The position numbers were made by a program, and so were the translations under genes. The notes under the pieces were generated by a model. The model saw nothing but the letters and a program-made list of their open reading frames with translations. It had not been told where the DNA came from and searched no databases. Shown in pieces: positions 26,501-40,431 of a DNA stretch of 64,000 nt. The DNA comes from Balanoglossus misakiensis (Eukaryota; Hemichordata). The first letter of the stretch is position 1, and every line of letters begins with the position of its first letter. The stretch spans positions 4,712,001-4,776,000 of the forward strand of contig CM082588.2 of assembly GCA_040954595.2 (NCBI GenBank). Direction: 5' to 3'.

Positions 26501-29500
26501 GAATTCTGTCCATTAAAAAAATACGGTTGATGTCCCGAATTGATGACCCCCTTCACTGGGGGTGGGGGGAGTATGATATCAACACGCTACCACTCAGTGT
26601 CGACCAAAGCTTTTTCTGGAACATTATCTAGTGACAGGGTTTTGGGGTCATTTCACCAAATTCTAAACACACCATTAGAAATCTCATATTTGAGAAAACA
26701 ATCACATTTATCCTTATTTACCAGGACATATCCATTGTCAACGTTCTGAAATAGGGAAACAAATTTCCAGATGTCATACAAACCTGGTATCATTTAGTCG
26801 GACCCTTTTCAATTCAGATACTGGTTGTTTTTCAACAGATGAAAAGTGTGACCACGGGTTCAACATGGCACATATCATGTTTGGGTCAACGCCTGCCACA
26901 AGCACTGTGACAGAGCTTAGGTCCCACTGTTTATGAGTGACACAGATGTATTGGGGGAAAAATTATAAATTCTCTGGTCCAAAGAGGACATGTCATTAAC
27001 CTCTGGACAACTTATAGTTTCATGTTCATAACACATCAGCAGGACGCCGAGGTATTCACTCAAGATTCTATTTAGCAAATTGACCTTTTTGTACGGCAAG
27101 GGCCATGTTTTCAATGGTTGCCGGCAGTAACTTTTAAGGTGAAGGCCAGGGTCAGGCTTTTGACTTGGAAGCCATTAACAACAATGCAACACTCTCTTTT
27201 GAAGCAGAACTCTTCGGATTAAAGCTGATAAAAGCTTGGGTAGAGGGGGGGGGGGGCACAGTCAAGCAGACCAATTGTTATTCAGTCTCTCTAGGGAAGG
27301 GCACAATACACTTTTTTATCGCACAAACATTCCTTAGTCAACTTGTCCTAATTACAACAAGATAGAGAGACACACTATACCCTGGTTTAGATACCTTGGA
27401 GGCATCTCTACGTGAAAATACAACTGTACATCACGACAGTCACAGAAATCTTCTCAATGCAATCTGCCATATTGTGTGTATCCATTGAAGATGAACTCTA
27501 TTTCAATCTATGAATGATGAATAAAGTCAATGCATTAATTGTTACTAAGCTCTGATTTCAGAAATGATGTTGTTTCCTTAAATTCTTGATTTCTCTATAT
27601 TCTATCCGATGTTCAAAACTATTTTTACTCTGGTAAATCAAAAGATGAAACTTTCCTAAGGATCTTTTCCACTTTTCAAAACTGAATACAACCCCTCTCT
27701 TTTCCAGTGTACAGACCCAACATATGAACACTACCGCTGTGGTCGACAGAGAATTACATCCCGTTCTACGCATATCTTGACATTTTCCACATTTGTGTCT
27801 GAATTGACAAATGATCAAACCATCTTGATCATTATCTCCCAGTAAAAAGGTCAGGATCTATCATGTCTTACCACAAAACCCGCACACTGAGTATGTGATA
27901 TTAAGAAGATTATTTAACCCATCATAAAAACCACAACATGGCTGAATCAGCAGAAAAAAAATGCTCAACTGATTTTACCCACGGTCGACAGGGCAATACC
28001 GTTTCATATGCATTGTAACGAGGTTCATTGAAAGCGAAATTAAAAAGATTTCTTCAGGGGATAATGATTTTACGACCCCAATTGAAAACTCTGACCTGAA
28101 CTGACCTCATTTGATGAAAATATGCCTACAAGCTGCAAATCTATCAACATTTTCATCCTCACAATAATACAAATGATTTTAGAGTTATGGGATAAGAGAT
28201 TGATCGTTTTTTTTGACGTTCTTCAAGTTCCTGTTGACAGGAAAAAAGGGTTTAACGGTAGCAATTATCGCTTTCCACTGTAAGGTTAAAGGTCAGACAC
28301 AGCTATGTTCGATTCTGTGGATCTGATCATGTGACTTCTGCAGAATCAGAAGTAACACTTTTGCTCCTGAAACCTGACCAAAGTTGTTTTTGATACGACA
28401 ATTTATGCTACATAGCAAACTTCAACACCTGAACTTCTGGAAGAACGAACACAGTTCTTTTATTGTAGTCCAGCCTCCAGGCATACTTCTGCGAGTCACT
28501 GAAGCCAAAATCAAGACACGGACTGCACTCTGGTAAATAATTTCTCAACAGAAATGACGTCTGACAATTTAACAGCACCATATTTTGACGTCAACCAACT
28601 GACAAATGACCCCTTTCAACACGATGCACTTTTTTCTTCTTCATGGCAGGGCTGGGTCCATTTTGCGGGGAATCAGCCAACTTCGCACAGAAATCTTCTT
28701 CTGCCTCGTTGCTAATGCAGTACATTTCATGTAAAATCTAAATGGACGTACTGTAGCGTGCTTGTACACCACTTAATAGCCTTTGAAGTGAGAATTGATC
28801 CGTATTGTTAAATATAGCACAAATCCATGAAATGCAAAAGCTGCAGTTTATTCTCTATGCCACCATGGAGCACGAATAATGCATCGTTTTCTCTATGACA
28901 CAAATTTTTCATTTTAGAAATTTTACACAGGTGTCCACGAAAAATACGGCATTTATATGTAAAAGAGGGCACCATCTTACAGGCTGTGATGATCACAAAC
29001 GAATACAAATGGTGTGTAAAATATGGTAATCAAATTAACCCACTTTCATTTCGGCATGGGCCGGGGGACGGAATGCAACATGAGTCTATTTTTAGTCCTA
29101 CCAGAAACATGTGGGTTTACTTGCATGTACAGATGTGTACAGCCAAAACGAGCAAAGTCCACATTTTTGACTCGATAACATTACTTTAACGGCAGTATTT
29201 TTATCCTCCACACAGAATGACACCATTGTTTTTTATGTTATATATTACATGTTATGTCTGTGAGTGGACAGTGGTAGGGCACAGAAGATCCAGGGTTCTA
29301 GCTTTTTCAAGAGTTCGCAAAGTAAACAAATCCTTTTAGAAACAAAAGAATAATAAATACATGGAAATAATTGGCATATACCAGCTTATTATGAGTATCC
29401 TGAACTTCTGATGTGGCATGAAGTGTATCACTGAAGGATTTTTCAAAACTGAATTTCAATTACAGATATAATTCACTGGCTCGAAGGGTTCCATGCTGAC

Positions 29501-30346
29501 CTGTGTAACGTCATGGCGACCAATTCAAGTCAAACGGCCACATTAGTCTTCCGCAGTGACTATCATTCTGGGCAAAGCTTGTTGTTATGGGGGAGATATA
29601 TGGAAGGTTATTTTCTGCTGTAGACCATAAGTTACCTATATTTGTACCACTGCGACCATTGAACTACCATCTTTGTGGCACCCATCCACAGTTAGAACTA
29701 GAGCGTTGCTCTAAATTCATGGTCTTTTATTCTGAAACGGCCTTTGATTGGCAGTATCCCTTGCATTTATTCAAGCTGTGCTTTTTGTACTGGCACACAT
29801 TTTATGTTAATAATTCCAGACAGAGGTGAGAACGATGTAAAAACAATATAAAACGTCAAAGACTCGAATGAAGATGTTCTGAAACAGCACAGCGTACAGG
29901 CAAATCTAAAATGAGGTTATAGTAAGTCAATGAAGTACAGGCTTTTTTAACACATCCATGTCATGCATGATGGTAACTGTTTTAAACAAAAGTGATGAAG
30001 AATAATAAATAGAACACCATAGAGCCCTATTTTTCTGTGAAACTTATTTTTACCAACTGGGCAAGGCTCGTACACATTCTTGCGCTCTGCTTGGCATCTT
30101 GCGCCCCCTGGTAAAATGCAAAATCTTAAAGTATTTCATTGGACTTGGCTCTGTCTAGACACATTCGTTAATGAGTATTATATTATACCAGTATATTGAT
30201 GGTGTAAATCACGCTATTTGATTGGTCGAGACACGACACGTGACCGTGATATATTAGCCATATACCACAGTCATATATCATAGTTAAAGAAAATGCCTTT
30301 TTAAAATGTTTTATGCAAAGTTTCAATATACTGGCATAATATAATA

Positions 30347-30487
30347 GCAATAAAACACCCCCAGCCATGGTATACCACTCGATTTTGACCAGTTCAACTC
30401 CATATACGCACTCGCTATCGCTCGTGCGTATATGTCGTGAACTGGTCAAAATCTCGTGATATACCATGGCTGGGGGTGTTTTATTGC
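30347..30487. mobile_element. Palindromic MITE / foldback element
   Basis: The two halves are inverted copies of about 70 bases each. Both begin GCAATAAAACACCCCCAGCC and continue through TGGTATA and ATTTTGACCAGTTCA to a centre near 30,417. The near-perfect outer 28 bases suggest recent origin. The flank at 30,210-30,280 (GATTGGTCGAGACACG, GTGACCGTGATATATTA) looks like part of a larger composite element. It encodes no transposase and would be mobilised in trans. Confidence 0.7.
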
Positions 30488-33400
30488 TTAAACACACACC
30501 TGCCCACACAGCAGGGGCAAGTACAAGTGCCGGAAGTTTAGGCACCCGGCAAAAACAATCCAACCTCCACAATGGTAGCAAGAGCAGTAGACAGTAGCTA
30601 CAAGATGTGAAGATGTATAATATGTAGGTACACTGGTCTACAACACTAATGGTTGTCTACACATTTCTGTATGAGTGAGAGCAGGCTTCTATTTCGGGGT
30701 AAAATGTGCAAATTTTAGAATTTTAATAGTCAATCCAGTGTACAAAGGCTCTTATGCAGCTCAACATGGATTCCATCGGTCGGCTGTATTTCCTGAAACG
30801 TCCCCTCAACATTCGAGATCGTCCCCCGCTCCTTATCATCCAGCACTTGAACTTCAACATCTCAAGTTACGATAAGATCCAGGGGCTTTTAGCGAACCCT
30901 TGGAGGGAACTGCCTCTCCTGCTGTGTGTTACATCACAGGTGGGGAACCCTGGATGAGTTATGTCATCCCGAGCGAGGCCCGGCACCTCTTCAATTTTCA
31001 ACATCAAATCGGCTATCACAGAGTCAAGTAACTGATAACTCTGGCGACCTAGTTTAAACGCATGTGTATCAGTATCACGCCATAATTTCTGCTGGTGATT
31101 CAACAGTGCGATGACCGCCGATTAAATAGTCGTCATTCTCATTCTTTTCCAGCTTTTAGAATTATCACATCTAAAGCAAGAAGTTGAGCTGTAGTCCACA
31201 GAAAACTATTATCTCCCATTGGATACCACGATGAAAATAACCGAGCACAAACCAAGTTCTAGATACGTACATTATATACGTATACATACGTATATATACA
31301 ACATGGTTTGCTTTATATGGAGTGCTGTGAAACATAAAAAAAGATAAGGAAAATGAAATGCTTTCTTAGTCAGGTTATGCCAAAAAACATGATGAATTTT
31401 CACCTTTGAGTACACAGTATTTCAACTGTGTCACACAATCAAGGAAAATGACAGTTTCTGATGACAGGAGATCACGCTGGCTATCATAATAGACAGAATG
31501 CAAGGGTCAGATATACACCTCACATAAAACTATTCTCGTTTTTTTTCCTCCAATCCATGCCCACAGGGTTTACAATTAGTCAAAGTCGTTTTGGTTCAAG
31601 ACATTGTAATAACACATTACAGGATGGGCTGGCTTTGCTCTTTACTATTCCCATTCTCCCCGGTTGCCATGGCACCCATTGCGTATCATGCTAAGCAAAC
31701 ACATCATTCTGGGCACGTCGTTGTTGTACTGTGCCGTGTGTCAAGTCATGGAAAAATCCCTCAAACAAAGCAACGCAAGACCACACACTCTCATTGAATT
31801 AGACAAAATGACGACCCTTTTAATTTCTTTTCTTTTTTCAATTCAGTGTCAGATAAATAAATCACCAACCAAATAAAAGCCTGAGACAGACACGCCGCTC
31901 AAAATATTGATTTAAGCATTATCAGATTATTTAAGAGACAGTTCACAAAGACTAATGTCAGTGAGACAGACAATAAATTTACCTGATATAAACTTGCAGA
32001 AATCCCTTCCCCATCTTGCCGTCATCTTCAGCCAATATATCAGTCAAATTTTCCAACAAGTGCTTAAATTACTGTACAAGACAATTTCGTGACCTAATAT
32101 CAATGATGACATAACGCCCTGAAGTCTTACAGGCAAATATTGATGGCAACCACTTGTTACAAAACTATAATACCATGTCGCTTTTTCGTAACCGTGTTTG
32201 GCAGTGTCATCGCAAAATGCACCAGTTTTATTACTTGTCTACAGCAGCTGTCATTTTTCAAGTGACATATTTGAACATGCTGAAAGAAAGCGCCACAAAA
32301 ATCAGTTTTCACTCAGACGCGAGAATAGACTCACCAGAACTCTTAAGCTTCAGGACAACCTTGCCCGCTACAAATGACCTCCACTGGTGTATATTTGAAG
32401 CTAAGCCTGATTACTGACATTATTATAACAGCAAAACCAGGGACTCTTTTTTATTATCAATCATTCATGAGAACTTTTCACAATGATCCACTCTGCACCG
32501 AACTCTCTAATGAACACTTCAGTCGCCGTGCTTGAAAGTGAGAGTGACCTTGTCTCTCATCATAATTTCCTGTATCATTAAAATACAAAGTCCGACCAAC
32601 GTCATTTTTTTTACTCTAGAATATTTTTCATGACGACAGAATTATTTTTAGACCTGAAAATGAAACATATGTAGCAAACAAGGCACAATCACGTACCATA
32701 ATGGATTTCAGTAAAATCCTGCATTCAAAGAGACTTTTGTGATGTCAGCATCAAAGCCTGAACTGCATAGCAACAGCATAGCAACCACATCTGGATCACA
32801 TTTAGTCAATTTCTAGTTAGTTACTGCAGGATTTTGGAACTACCGATATATTTCAGATCTTGAAACATTTGTGTGACATTAGGGTAAAAGACAATTTAGT
32901 TTTAATTTGTGATTCTACAACACATTCCATTGGGACCTGTTCTGTCTATCAGACCATGTCTATTTTCTATGTTTGTATACAGGTATTATCTATTATGCGT
33001 CCGTCTATGCAGCTCTTTTGTAAAACCCATTGCTCTAGCCAAACACAGAAATCTGAGATTCCATCACAATGTGCTTTTAATTCCAAAACCGTCAGAACTT
33101 TTCCCAGTGGCCCTGAAACACCGTCAAAGTAATGAGTCGTTACCACAGAAGGTACAAAGACGACTAATTTCTAGTCACGTTTTAGAAGCTTGAAATTAGA
33201 GTAATCAATATGGAAAGTGTTTCATGAAGGTTGCTTGATATTGATTGGGTTTTATAGGTAGACAGCGTGACTGGTGGTTCTTTTTTTGTAAATCTCTCTG
33301 CTAGATGCTTATCAATGGAATCATCACTCAAATTATTCATGAGTATTTTCTATTCACGTTTCGATGAATTTTTCACTTCTTATCTTTCCTGAACTCGCAA

Positions 33401-34524
33401 GATCTTGCTGCACATTGTCGTGTAAAAATCCCAATTTATACGAAGAAACAGCGTCTTTAAGCCTCTCTCAACAAGTTTCTTTGGGGTAAAGAAGCCCTTT
33501 GTGCATAAACATGGGCTCATCACGAATGATATTACGGTAAAGGCAATTTAGTTTTTACACTGTCTATTAAACTTACTCAGACATACCACTGGCTACAGGC
33601 AAGTCCTGACACCACATGTCGAGCAAGAGTGGAGAGACTCCCACAGAAATGTTGTCAAGACTTTTTACTGTCCCTACAAATGCCGACACAATGGACTCCC
33701 GTCTCTTTTTCTTTGCTGTCACTTGAGTCGGGATTCAAAAGCTTTCAGTTTCTTTCATGTATCTTCATAACCTGATTCTGCATTCCAGACGGCCTGAGTC
33801 CCCCCCCGACACAAAAGACGCCCTGCTTTCAGCAAGTCCAATATGGCTGATTCTTTAATGCGACGTATTCACAGGGGTGCTATGCTTTACAATTGATCTG
33901 ATCTCTTTTTGGGACAGTGCCCGCCATGCCGGTCGGTAAGGCTGAGTCACACCCCGATTCATCTACAAACAGGGTGTTTGTTCTGTAGGGAGGTACATGT
34001 ATCGCTCTGCTGCATGCAGTCAAATTCTGCCATCAACCGACCTTGGCAACGTTGCCATCGGCCCTATGGTCCTACTCCTATACAACACACTGTAGTGAAC
34101 TCAGCAACGATGTCACTTCCCCCATCTGCAGACAACAAAACGTGACCCAAACATTTCACAAGAGCTTGCAATTAGACACGGGTAGCTGGATTCCTGTGTA
34201 CAAACAGTAACAATGTCAGATATCACTACAGTCCAACTTTAATTCTGTATGTTGCCTGAAATAAAGTTTCGAAAACTGAGGTAGATTAGACAAATGACAA
34301 ACAATTTCATTGCCATTTCAAATTTTCAGTATGCAACAGTCTGATATATAAACACGCCTTACTAACTATCACCTATTGTGTTGCATTACCTTAATGTTAA
34401 ATATAAATTTCTGAAAAAAATGAATGAATAAATATTACACAATGGTAACAGCTTGAACTCTAGGATATATTTCTGGTAATAATTATGCATGCATGCATGC
34501 TGGTCATTCACTCAATTCATGTCA

Positions 34525-34552
34525 CCCCCCCCCCCCCCCCCCCAAAAAAAAA
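34525..34552. repeat. Poly-C (19) followed by poly-A (9)
   Basis: Nineteen C and then nine A. This is a low-complexity homopolymer pair that creates a false proline/lysine stretch in translated frames. Confidence 0.9.
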
Positions 34553-37500
34553 GAAGAAAAAACAGGTCTGTAAAAACCATTTCTCAAGGTCGTAGTTTAG
34601 CTCTTCCTGTTGTTTTCATACCTGGAATTCCACAAATCAGTCGTCAAAAACTAAAAGAGGAGGAGAGAGAGGAAGAGGGAAATTCAAGACAAGCAGGTCA
34701 GCATTCCATCGCGTACGAGCAAATAATAAAACAAACTCTCGTCTTTGTGACCGTCTATTCAAAGTTTATCAAACAGCCCTCCGCAAAGAAAACCCGGTAT
34801 GTCCTCTGTTGTCGCCTAAATTCAGGGTCATGTCTGCCCGGTTATTATCCGAGGTCAACATATCGGCACATTTTCAACTATACGGCGACCATAAACCCGC
34901 ATTTCGGAGTACTTTTGTTGGAATCTAATATGGCTACCATGCTGTGCACACTGCATTGTGGGAAAATTGCTGCCGATTACCATACTGAAATGTGGTGACC
35001 TAATTTCTCCGCTTGTAGTACTGTGTACATTTTGACAGCTCTCGTCCAAATGACATTAGAAACACTCGGTCTTTGTACAATCGGGGAAATTTTTAAAATT
35101 ACCACATACTCGGAAATAAATAGATTAATCTTGCCGTAAATTTTGTAACTAACAATGGGGTACTTTATTTGATTATGTCGCAGTGTGTGTTTGACGAGGG
35201 GGGGGATAGGCTGGTGGTTCATATATATAGTGGTTCTGTATTATTTGGATAGCGTAATGTAAATGCCGTGGCAAATTTAAACAAGTGGTGTGTACTGACG
35301 GCTATTGTTAACTAGGTTCAATCAGAGGTCGAGGCTGTCAGCTGAAAATTTAAAGGGGCAATTTTCAATTCCTTGTTCTCGCATTAATTCTTGCTGACAG
35401 TGAACGGTTTAGTTTATGTTGTGGAAAGCCTTTGTTTTCCATTTAACTATTCATCAAGTTAATCCGGTTAGTTTTAAAATAATGCAGGTCAAGAATATGC
35501 ACCTTTCGCTGATATATGGCAAATATTGCCTAACTTGCAAGCTCATCTTACCCACTATTTCACTGCTTGTTCAAAGTCATCTTCTTTTGCATTTTTTTCT
35601 GATTTTCAAATACTAATTTATCTTTGAAGATTTATAGGGACTGGTTTGTAAGCCATCTGGCAGCTATTAACCCTCTACGTAATTCTTTGAACTTTAACCC
35701 ACCATAATTACTTCATTGCGATTTCATTTGCTGTGGGGTTTATGAGGTAGATGGAGGTCGAACTGAAACATGTTCTTTTTTATTTGCATGTAAAGGGAGG
35801 GTAGGTTTTTCTCTCCGACAACAAATAGGTGGACAGATTTATTCAGATGTTAAATGCACTAGATGGGCCCGACCGATATGTTGTTACTTTGACAAGCGCA
35901 AGCCTATCACCCAGCATGCAGCCATAACATGCATGCTATGTTATAATTTGATATGATGTCCCTATATGTGGCACAGCCTTTGTGTTTTGGTCTAATGGAA
36001 TGTGGCCTTCATGGCTATAATATTTGTAATGATCAAATTTGAACTTGGATACTTTCACTATGGAAACATCTATTGCGATTAGACAAAAAACTTTTGATGA
36101 AAAAGACACAAAAAACATCAAGTAAGGATTTTCCGTCTTAAATTCACTGCATTTTTACTCGGATATCAAAACACATAGAAATGTTATGCTATATATACAT
36201 ATGTCACCAAAGCAACATAATAAATGTAGAAACGTTCTGGATTTCCTCACACCCATCCAAAACATCTCAGAAAGACGGGACTAAAAACTTTCACTAAAAT
36301 GAGTGCATACAAGCCGAATGCAACTGAGTGGAGAGAAACGGGGAAATTCCCCTTGCACTATTACTTCCTGGTTTTAAGGATCTAACTGGTGCTAAACACA
36401 TGTAAAATCTTTTAACAACAAGAAATCCATCAAAGTTAAGATACAATCACTTCCTTGTACGTGTATAGTCAGTTCACGTGTCCACTAAGCTCCTGAAAGA
36501 CCAGACTTGCCAGGGATCTATATATCCGTCTTTTGCGGATTTACCTTTGTTCTACATATTTTGTTGGTTGTTTGTACGGTGCTGTATTGTATTGTGTGCT
36601 GTCTTTACAGCTGGTCGAGCGATATTTGATATTTTTGGAAATAAAGGCGGGTATGGTGGCGATTATTTCTGTATCCCTGTCGACCATGATGCATCTTTTC
36701 TATCGACGACAGCGGTCCTGCATGTCACGGATCACTGATCACACACAATGCTTTTCCAGCTCTTTGTATTATAATTTTAATCTAGTAAATCAATTTTCTA
36801 CCAGTTTAAGTTGATTGAGAAGTGTGGGTCTAAAACTGCGATTAATGAGTCTAATAAACATGGGACACATTAATCATGCACAACATGTATGAAATTGGCC
36901 AAGATTAACGACAATCATTGCAAGCGTTAATTGGATTTCATCAGATGAAACAATTTGATCACCTGGTTATAGGGACAGTGGGTGGAACTTATGATGATTA
37001 TTTCATTATTTTGGGTCTGTGCAACAATTGCTGTTTCTCGTTCCACTCGCTAAAGCATGAAATACCATGTATTCAGCTTGTCCAGACTAAAATTCACTGG
37101 TTAATAATAACATACTGTTGGTTATACATACTGGTACATAAGGATGTCGTGTAATGACATGTTGAATAGTTTGGAGGATTATCATCTTTATGAAAATCTA
37201 TCCCTGAGGCGTGTATAACCTTAAACAATATCACACTGGGAATGACACATTCTAGAAACACGTCGTACACAGTTTGCTGATTCTTTCAACGGAGTGGGAC
37301 TCATCATGATATGCTATCCTATGTACACAGGTGGCCCCTCAACCCCCCACCCACAGTTGACCACATGTTGAAATCGCTTTCCCCTTCACAGCTGGTCAGG
37401 CTTGACCACAACCATCTTGTACATACAGCGGCCAGAGAAAAATAAAAACATGATTGTGACGAGGCATGGGGGAAAGCGCGGTGTCAAACCAAACACCGAG

Positions 37501-38446
37501 GGGATCAACCTGTACAGTCATTCACTCGAGTGTGATCCAATTGTCTTCAATAGGGAAGTGGAATCTATTCAAGGAATAGAGTAAACACTTTTGCCACCAT
37601 TTGCTTTGACTCAAATTGTTTTCAAAGGGGCATGGCAGGACCCAAACTGCAGGGGGATGGGTTCGAGAGGTCGAACGGGACAAGCCTGCGATTTTTTGTC
37701 TTCAGTAAAAACATCCGTCGACATATAAGTGTAAATACGCCAGAGTAGGTCAGGAATTCGGCGAATTTCGGTGAAGCAAACACACACAAATCCCCGACCT
37801 GCTTAACTATAAAAAGTGGTAACAATTCAGGACTGACTCAGCCATATTTGCATACAATGGACGCCAGGGCATTTTGTCTCGGAAGCAACTCGCAGATACC
37901 CATCCTTGCGAAATGCTTCAAACCTAGGCTGGCTGACGTTACTCTTTTTGAGCGAATGAGTACATCTGATCTGTCCTTTCATTATTCATTAGAAATCATA
38001 TTTATTTACGGTATCACATCGCTGGAGGTCATACGGAAATCCCTTTGAGGTGAGCGATTGATGAGTTGGCACCAATCCATGTGTCACGGAGAATCACAAC
38101 GATGCTTAGTCAATCTTTGCTTTTCAGCCGCCGCCACAAGGAAATTAAAATCGGCCTCTCCGTATCTCTCTCTCTCTCTCTCTCGTTATCAATATCACCA
38201 AAGTCCACACCAGTGGCATTTACAGTACACTTTTAGAGTTTACAGCAGCGTCCTTGAGGTTGGGGCACCCACCCACGGATGACATGTTAATGAGTTTCTC
38301 TCCCCCCGCGTGACATAACCTTGCCCCCGGGTGACACTATAGCTGCTTCGGGAACCGATGTCAAGTTTGTGATATGTCAGAACTGCTGCACCGACCACAA
38401 TATCAACGCGACACTGCATTTCACTGGAATATTTTCTCTACATTAG

Positions 38447-38471
38447 CCCTTTCACCACCATGGTTTGGTCC
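38447..38471 (+). repeat. Copy of a dispersed CCCTTTCACCACC repeat
   Basis: CCCTTTCACCACCATGG followed by TTTGGTCC. It is shared, with changes, with 40,405-40,431 and 49,777-49,820. The longer flanks also look alike between this copy and the one at 40,405 (CCAT or GG-ACTT-type units downstream). Confidence 0.45.
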
Positions 38472-40404
38472 GAATCCATTGTTTTCCATGGTAAAGTTGG
38501 ACCTCTACATAAGGAACTAGGGGTGATGAAAGGACTAAACCACAGACTTATAAATCCTCCTGCAAGTGTTGAATTTTTCTACTGCAGTCGACACTTCAGC
38601 AACATTTCGTATTCTCTAATCAAGGGCTCATATCTCTTGCACACATCAATCAAGCACTTCTTTTATGTGCAAGACGTGTTCAAAATTCCTCTGACAGTCG
38701 AAAACGTCACGTAGCATGCCAGGCAAATGAGGGAAGATTATACCCAATGGAGATACCGAATGTTTAGTAGGTATCACATGTTAATCATCACCCAGAGCTG
38801 TATCAACAAAAAGTCTAATTTTTACTAATTGGGCCGGTGACATTGGGTAGCAGGCAGCTCACCTTCAAAATGACAGTTCTGATCTACCTGGAATATGTCT
38901 TACACAAACACAAAAATAAATTGGAAAGGATCAATCCTAAGACAATACGAAAGAGGAAATGAAGCCCTTTCTTATCGGTAAGAAGCTTGGCTTTTTTTTC
39001 TATAGCATATAATCATTCCTATTTTGGTCGCAAGGCCGCCGTGATTAATACCATTTCAACTGGCCACAACAGTTGACCTTTGACCTGGTGACGCTGCCAC
39101 TGAATGCAGGGCGTTTTGCCAGATTCGGCGATCATCGGGGCATTGTGTCAGCGAGTGACCAATTCGCAGAACGGGAATGACGGAAAATTTCAAAACAAAA
39201 ATGACGCAAAAACGGTAGCCATAACTGTGACAGATTTGTACACATTCTGGATAAATTTGGATTCCCAATTTCCTGTTATTTTTCATTTATAAATTTTTTT
39301 TTTACATTTCTCTCTGACGAAAAACTGAGCTGTGGCACACATGCACACTGATCAGTTTATCTCAAGCAAATACCGCAATGTCAGTCGCTTGGATCAGATC
39401 GCCATATGGATATATTTAGTCGGACAGACGTGACTGGATTTAAAGCTCCTTGTTGGGAATATCAAATGTTGAAAATTGAATGCAGAATTATTTGTAATAG
39501 AGTCTGACTCAAAGGGTCAATGTCACCATAGTTTGGGGGACTATGACAAATGGGTTTCACCATAAGGTTTAACTGAAATTTATAAATGGCATCTGATACT
39601 GTTGGGGTCTCTGCAAAAGTCTCAGTTGGAATCCAGTATGCCAAGGCCTACAGGATTTCACGCAAGGATCCACGGCAAGGTCATGTACAAACTGAAGGTT
39701 GAGGTTTATTGTGTTGCCGCTATATTTTTAATGGAGGAAATCCAGTTAATTCGGATATAAAATGCCAGAAACTACTTATGAGGGCGAATAATAATCCACC
39801 TTACGGGCTAAAGGTTTTCGTGACCAGAGTATTATATATTTCTTTTCTGATCAGCCCGACAGATTAGCAAATTATTGGGATGTAACACTGACATTGAACC
39901 TATAGGGCTCATTGAAACAGACAGAGGGCTTATCATTTGCGTGAGTGTGTTGAGGAGAAATAGCAGATTTAAAAAACCTAGCTCGCACTATGAGCCAATG
40001 TAGATGCAATTGCATATAACAAGAAGATCTACATAATGAGCGATCAACTATTCATAAATTTATGCAAATGTGTTTATTACACAATGATAATATAATGAAC
40101 TTATAAAATATTACATGGTACTGGGCTTTTTTCTTAACCAGTACAATTTACATCATAAACTGGCATATGAAGAATAAAACATGGCAGTCAGGGAAAAAAA
40201 TCCTGCAGTATGTCATAGGATATCTGGCCTCTTCATTTTCTCCTTAGGGATCCATGAAATTGCCAGTTACACGATCTCGGTGCATCAAGGGTGTAGTTCA
40301 CATTACGTACAATCTTACAATCTGTCTAGGACATGGCCAGGGCTGAAAAAAAATCTTCTCAGGGGGTTTGACTTATAGTCTCTGACTTATAGTCACCTGC
40401 ACAG

Positions 40405-40431
40405 TTTAACACTACCACCATGCTTTGGTCC
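40405..40431 (+). repeat. Copy of a dispersed TTTAACACTACCACC repeat
   Basis: TTTAACACTACCACCATGC followed by TTTGGTCC is a diverged member of the family seen at 38,447. Confidence 0.4.

Noticed and set aside
30183-30581. 132-codon minus-strand frame
   Set aside because: Its middle reads through both arms of the palindromic element, and it resembles no protein.
34489-34998. 169-codon plus-strand frame
   Set aside because: It starts in a poly-C/poly-A tract (false PPPPPP and KK run) and shows no domain.
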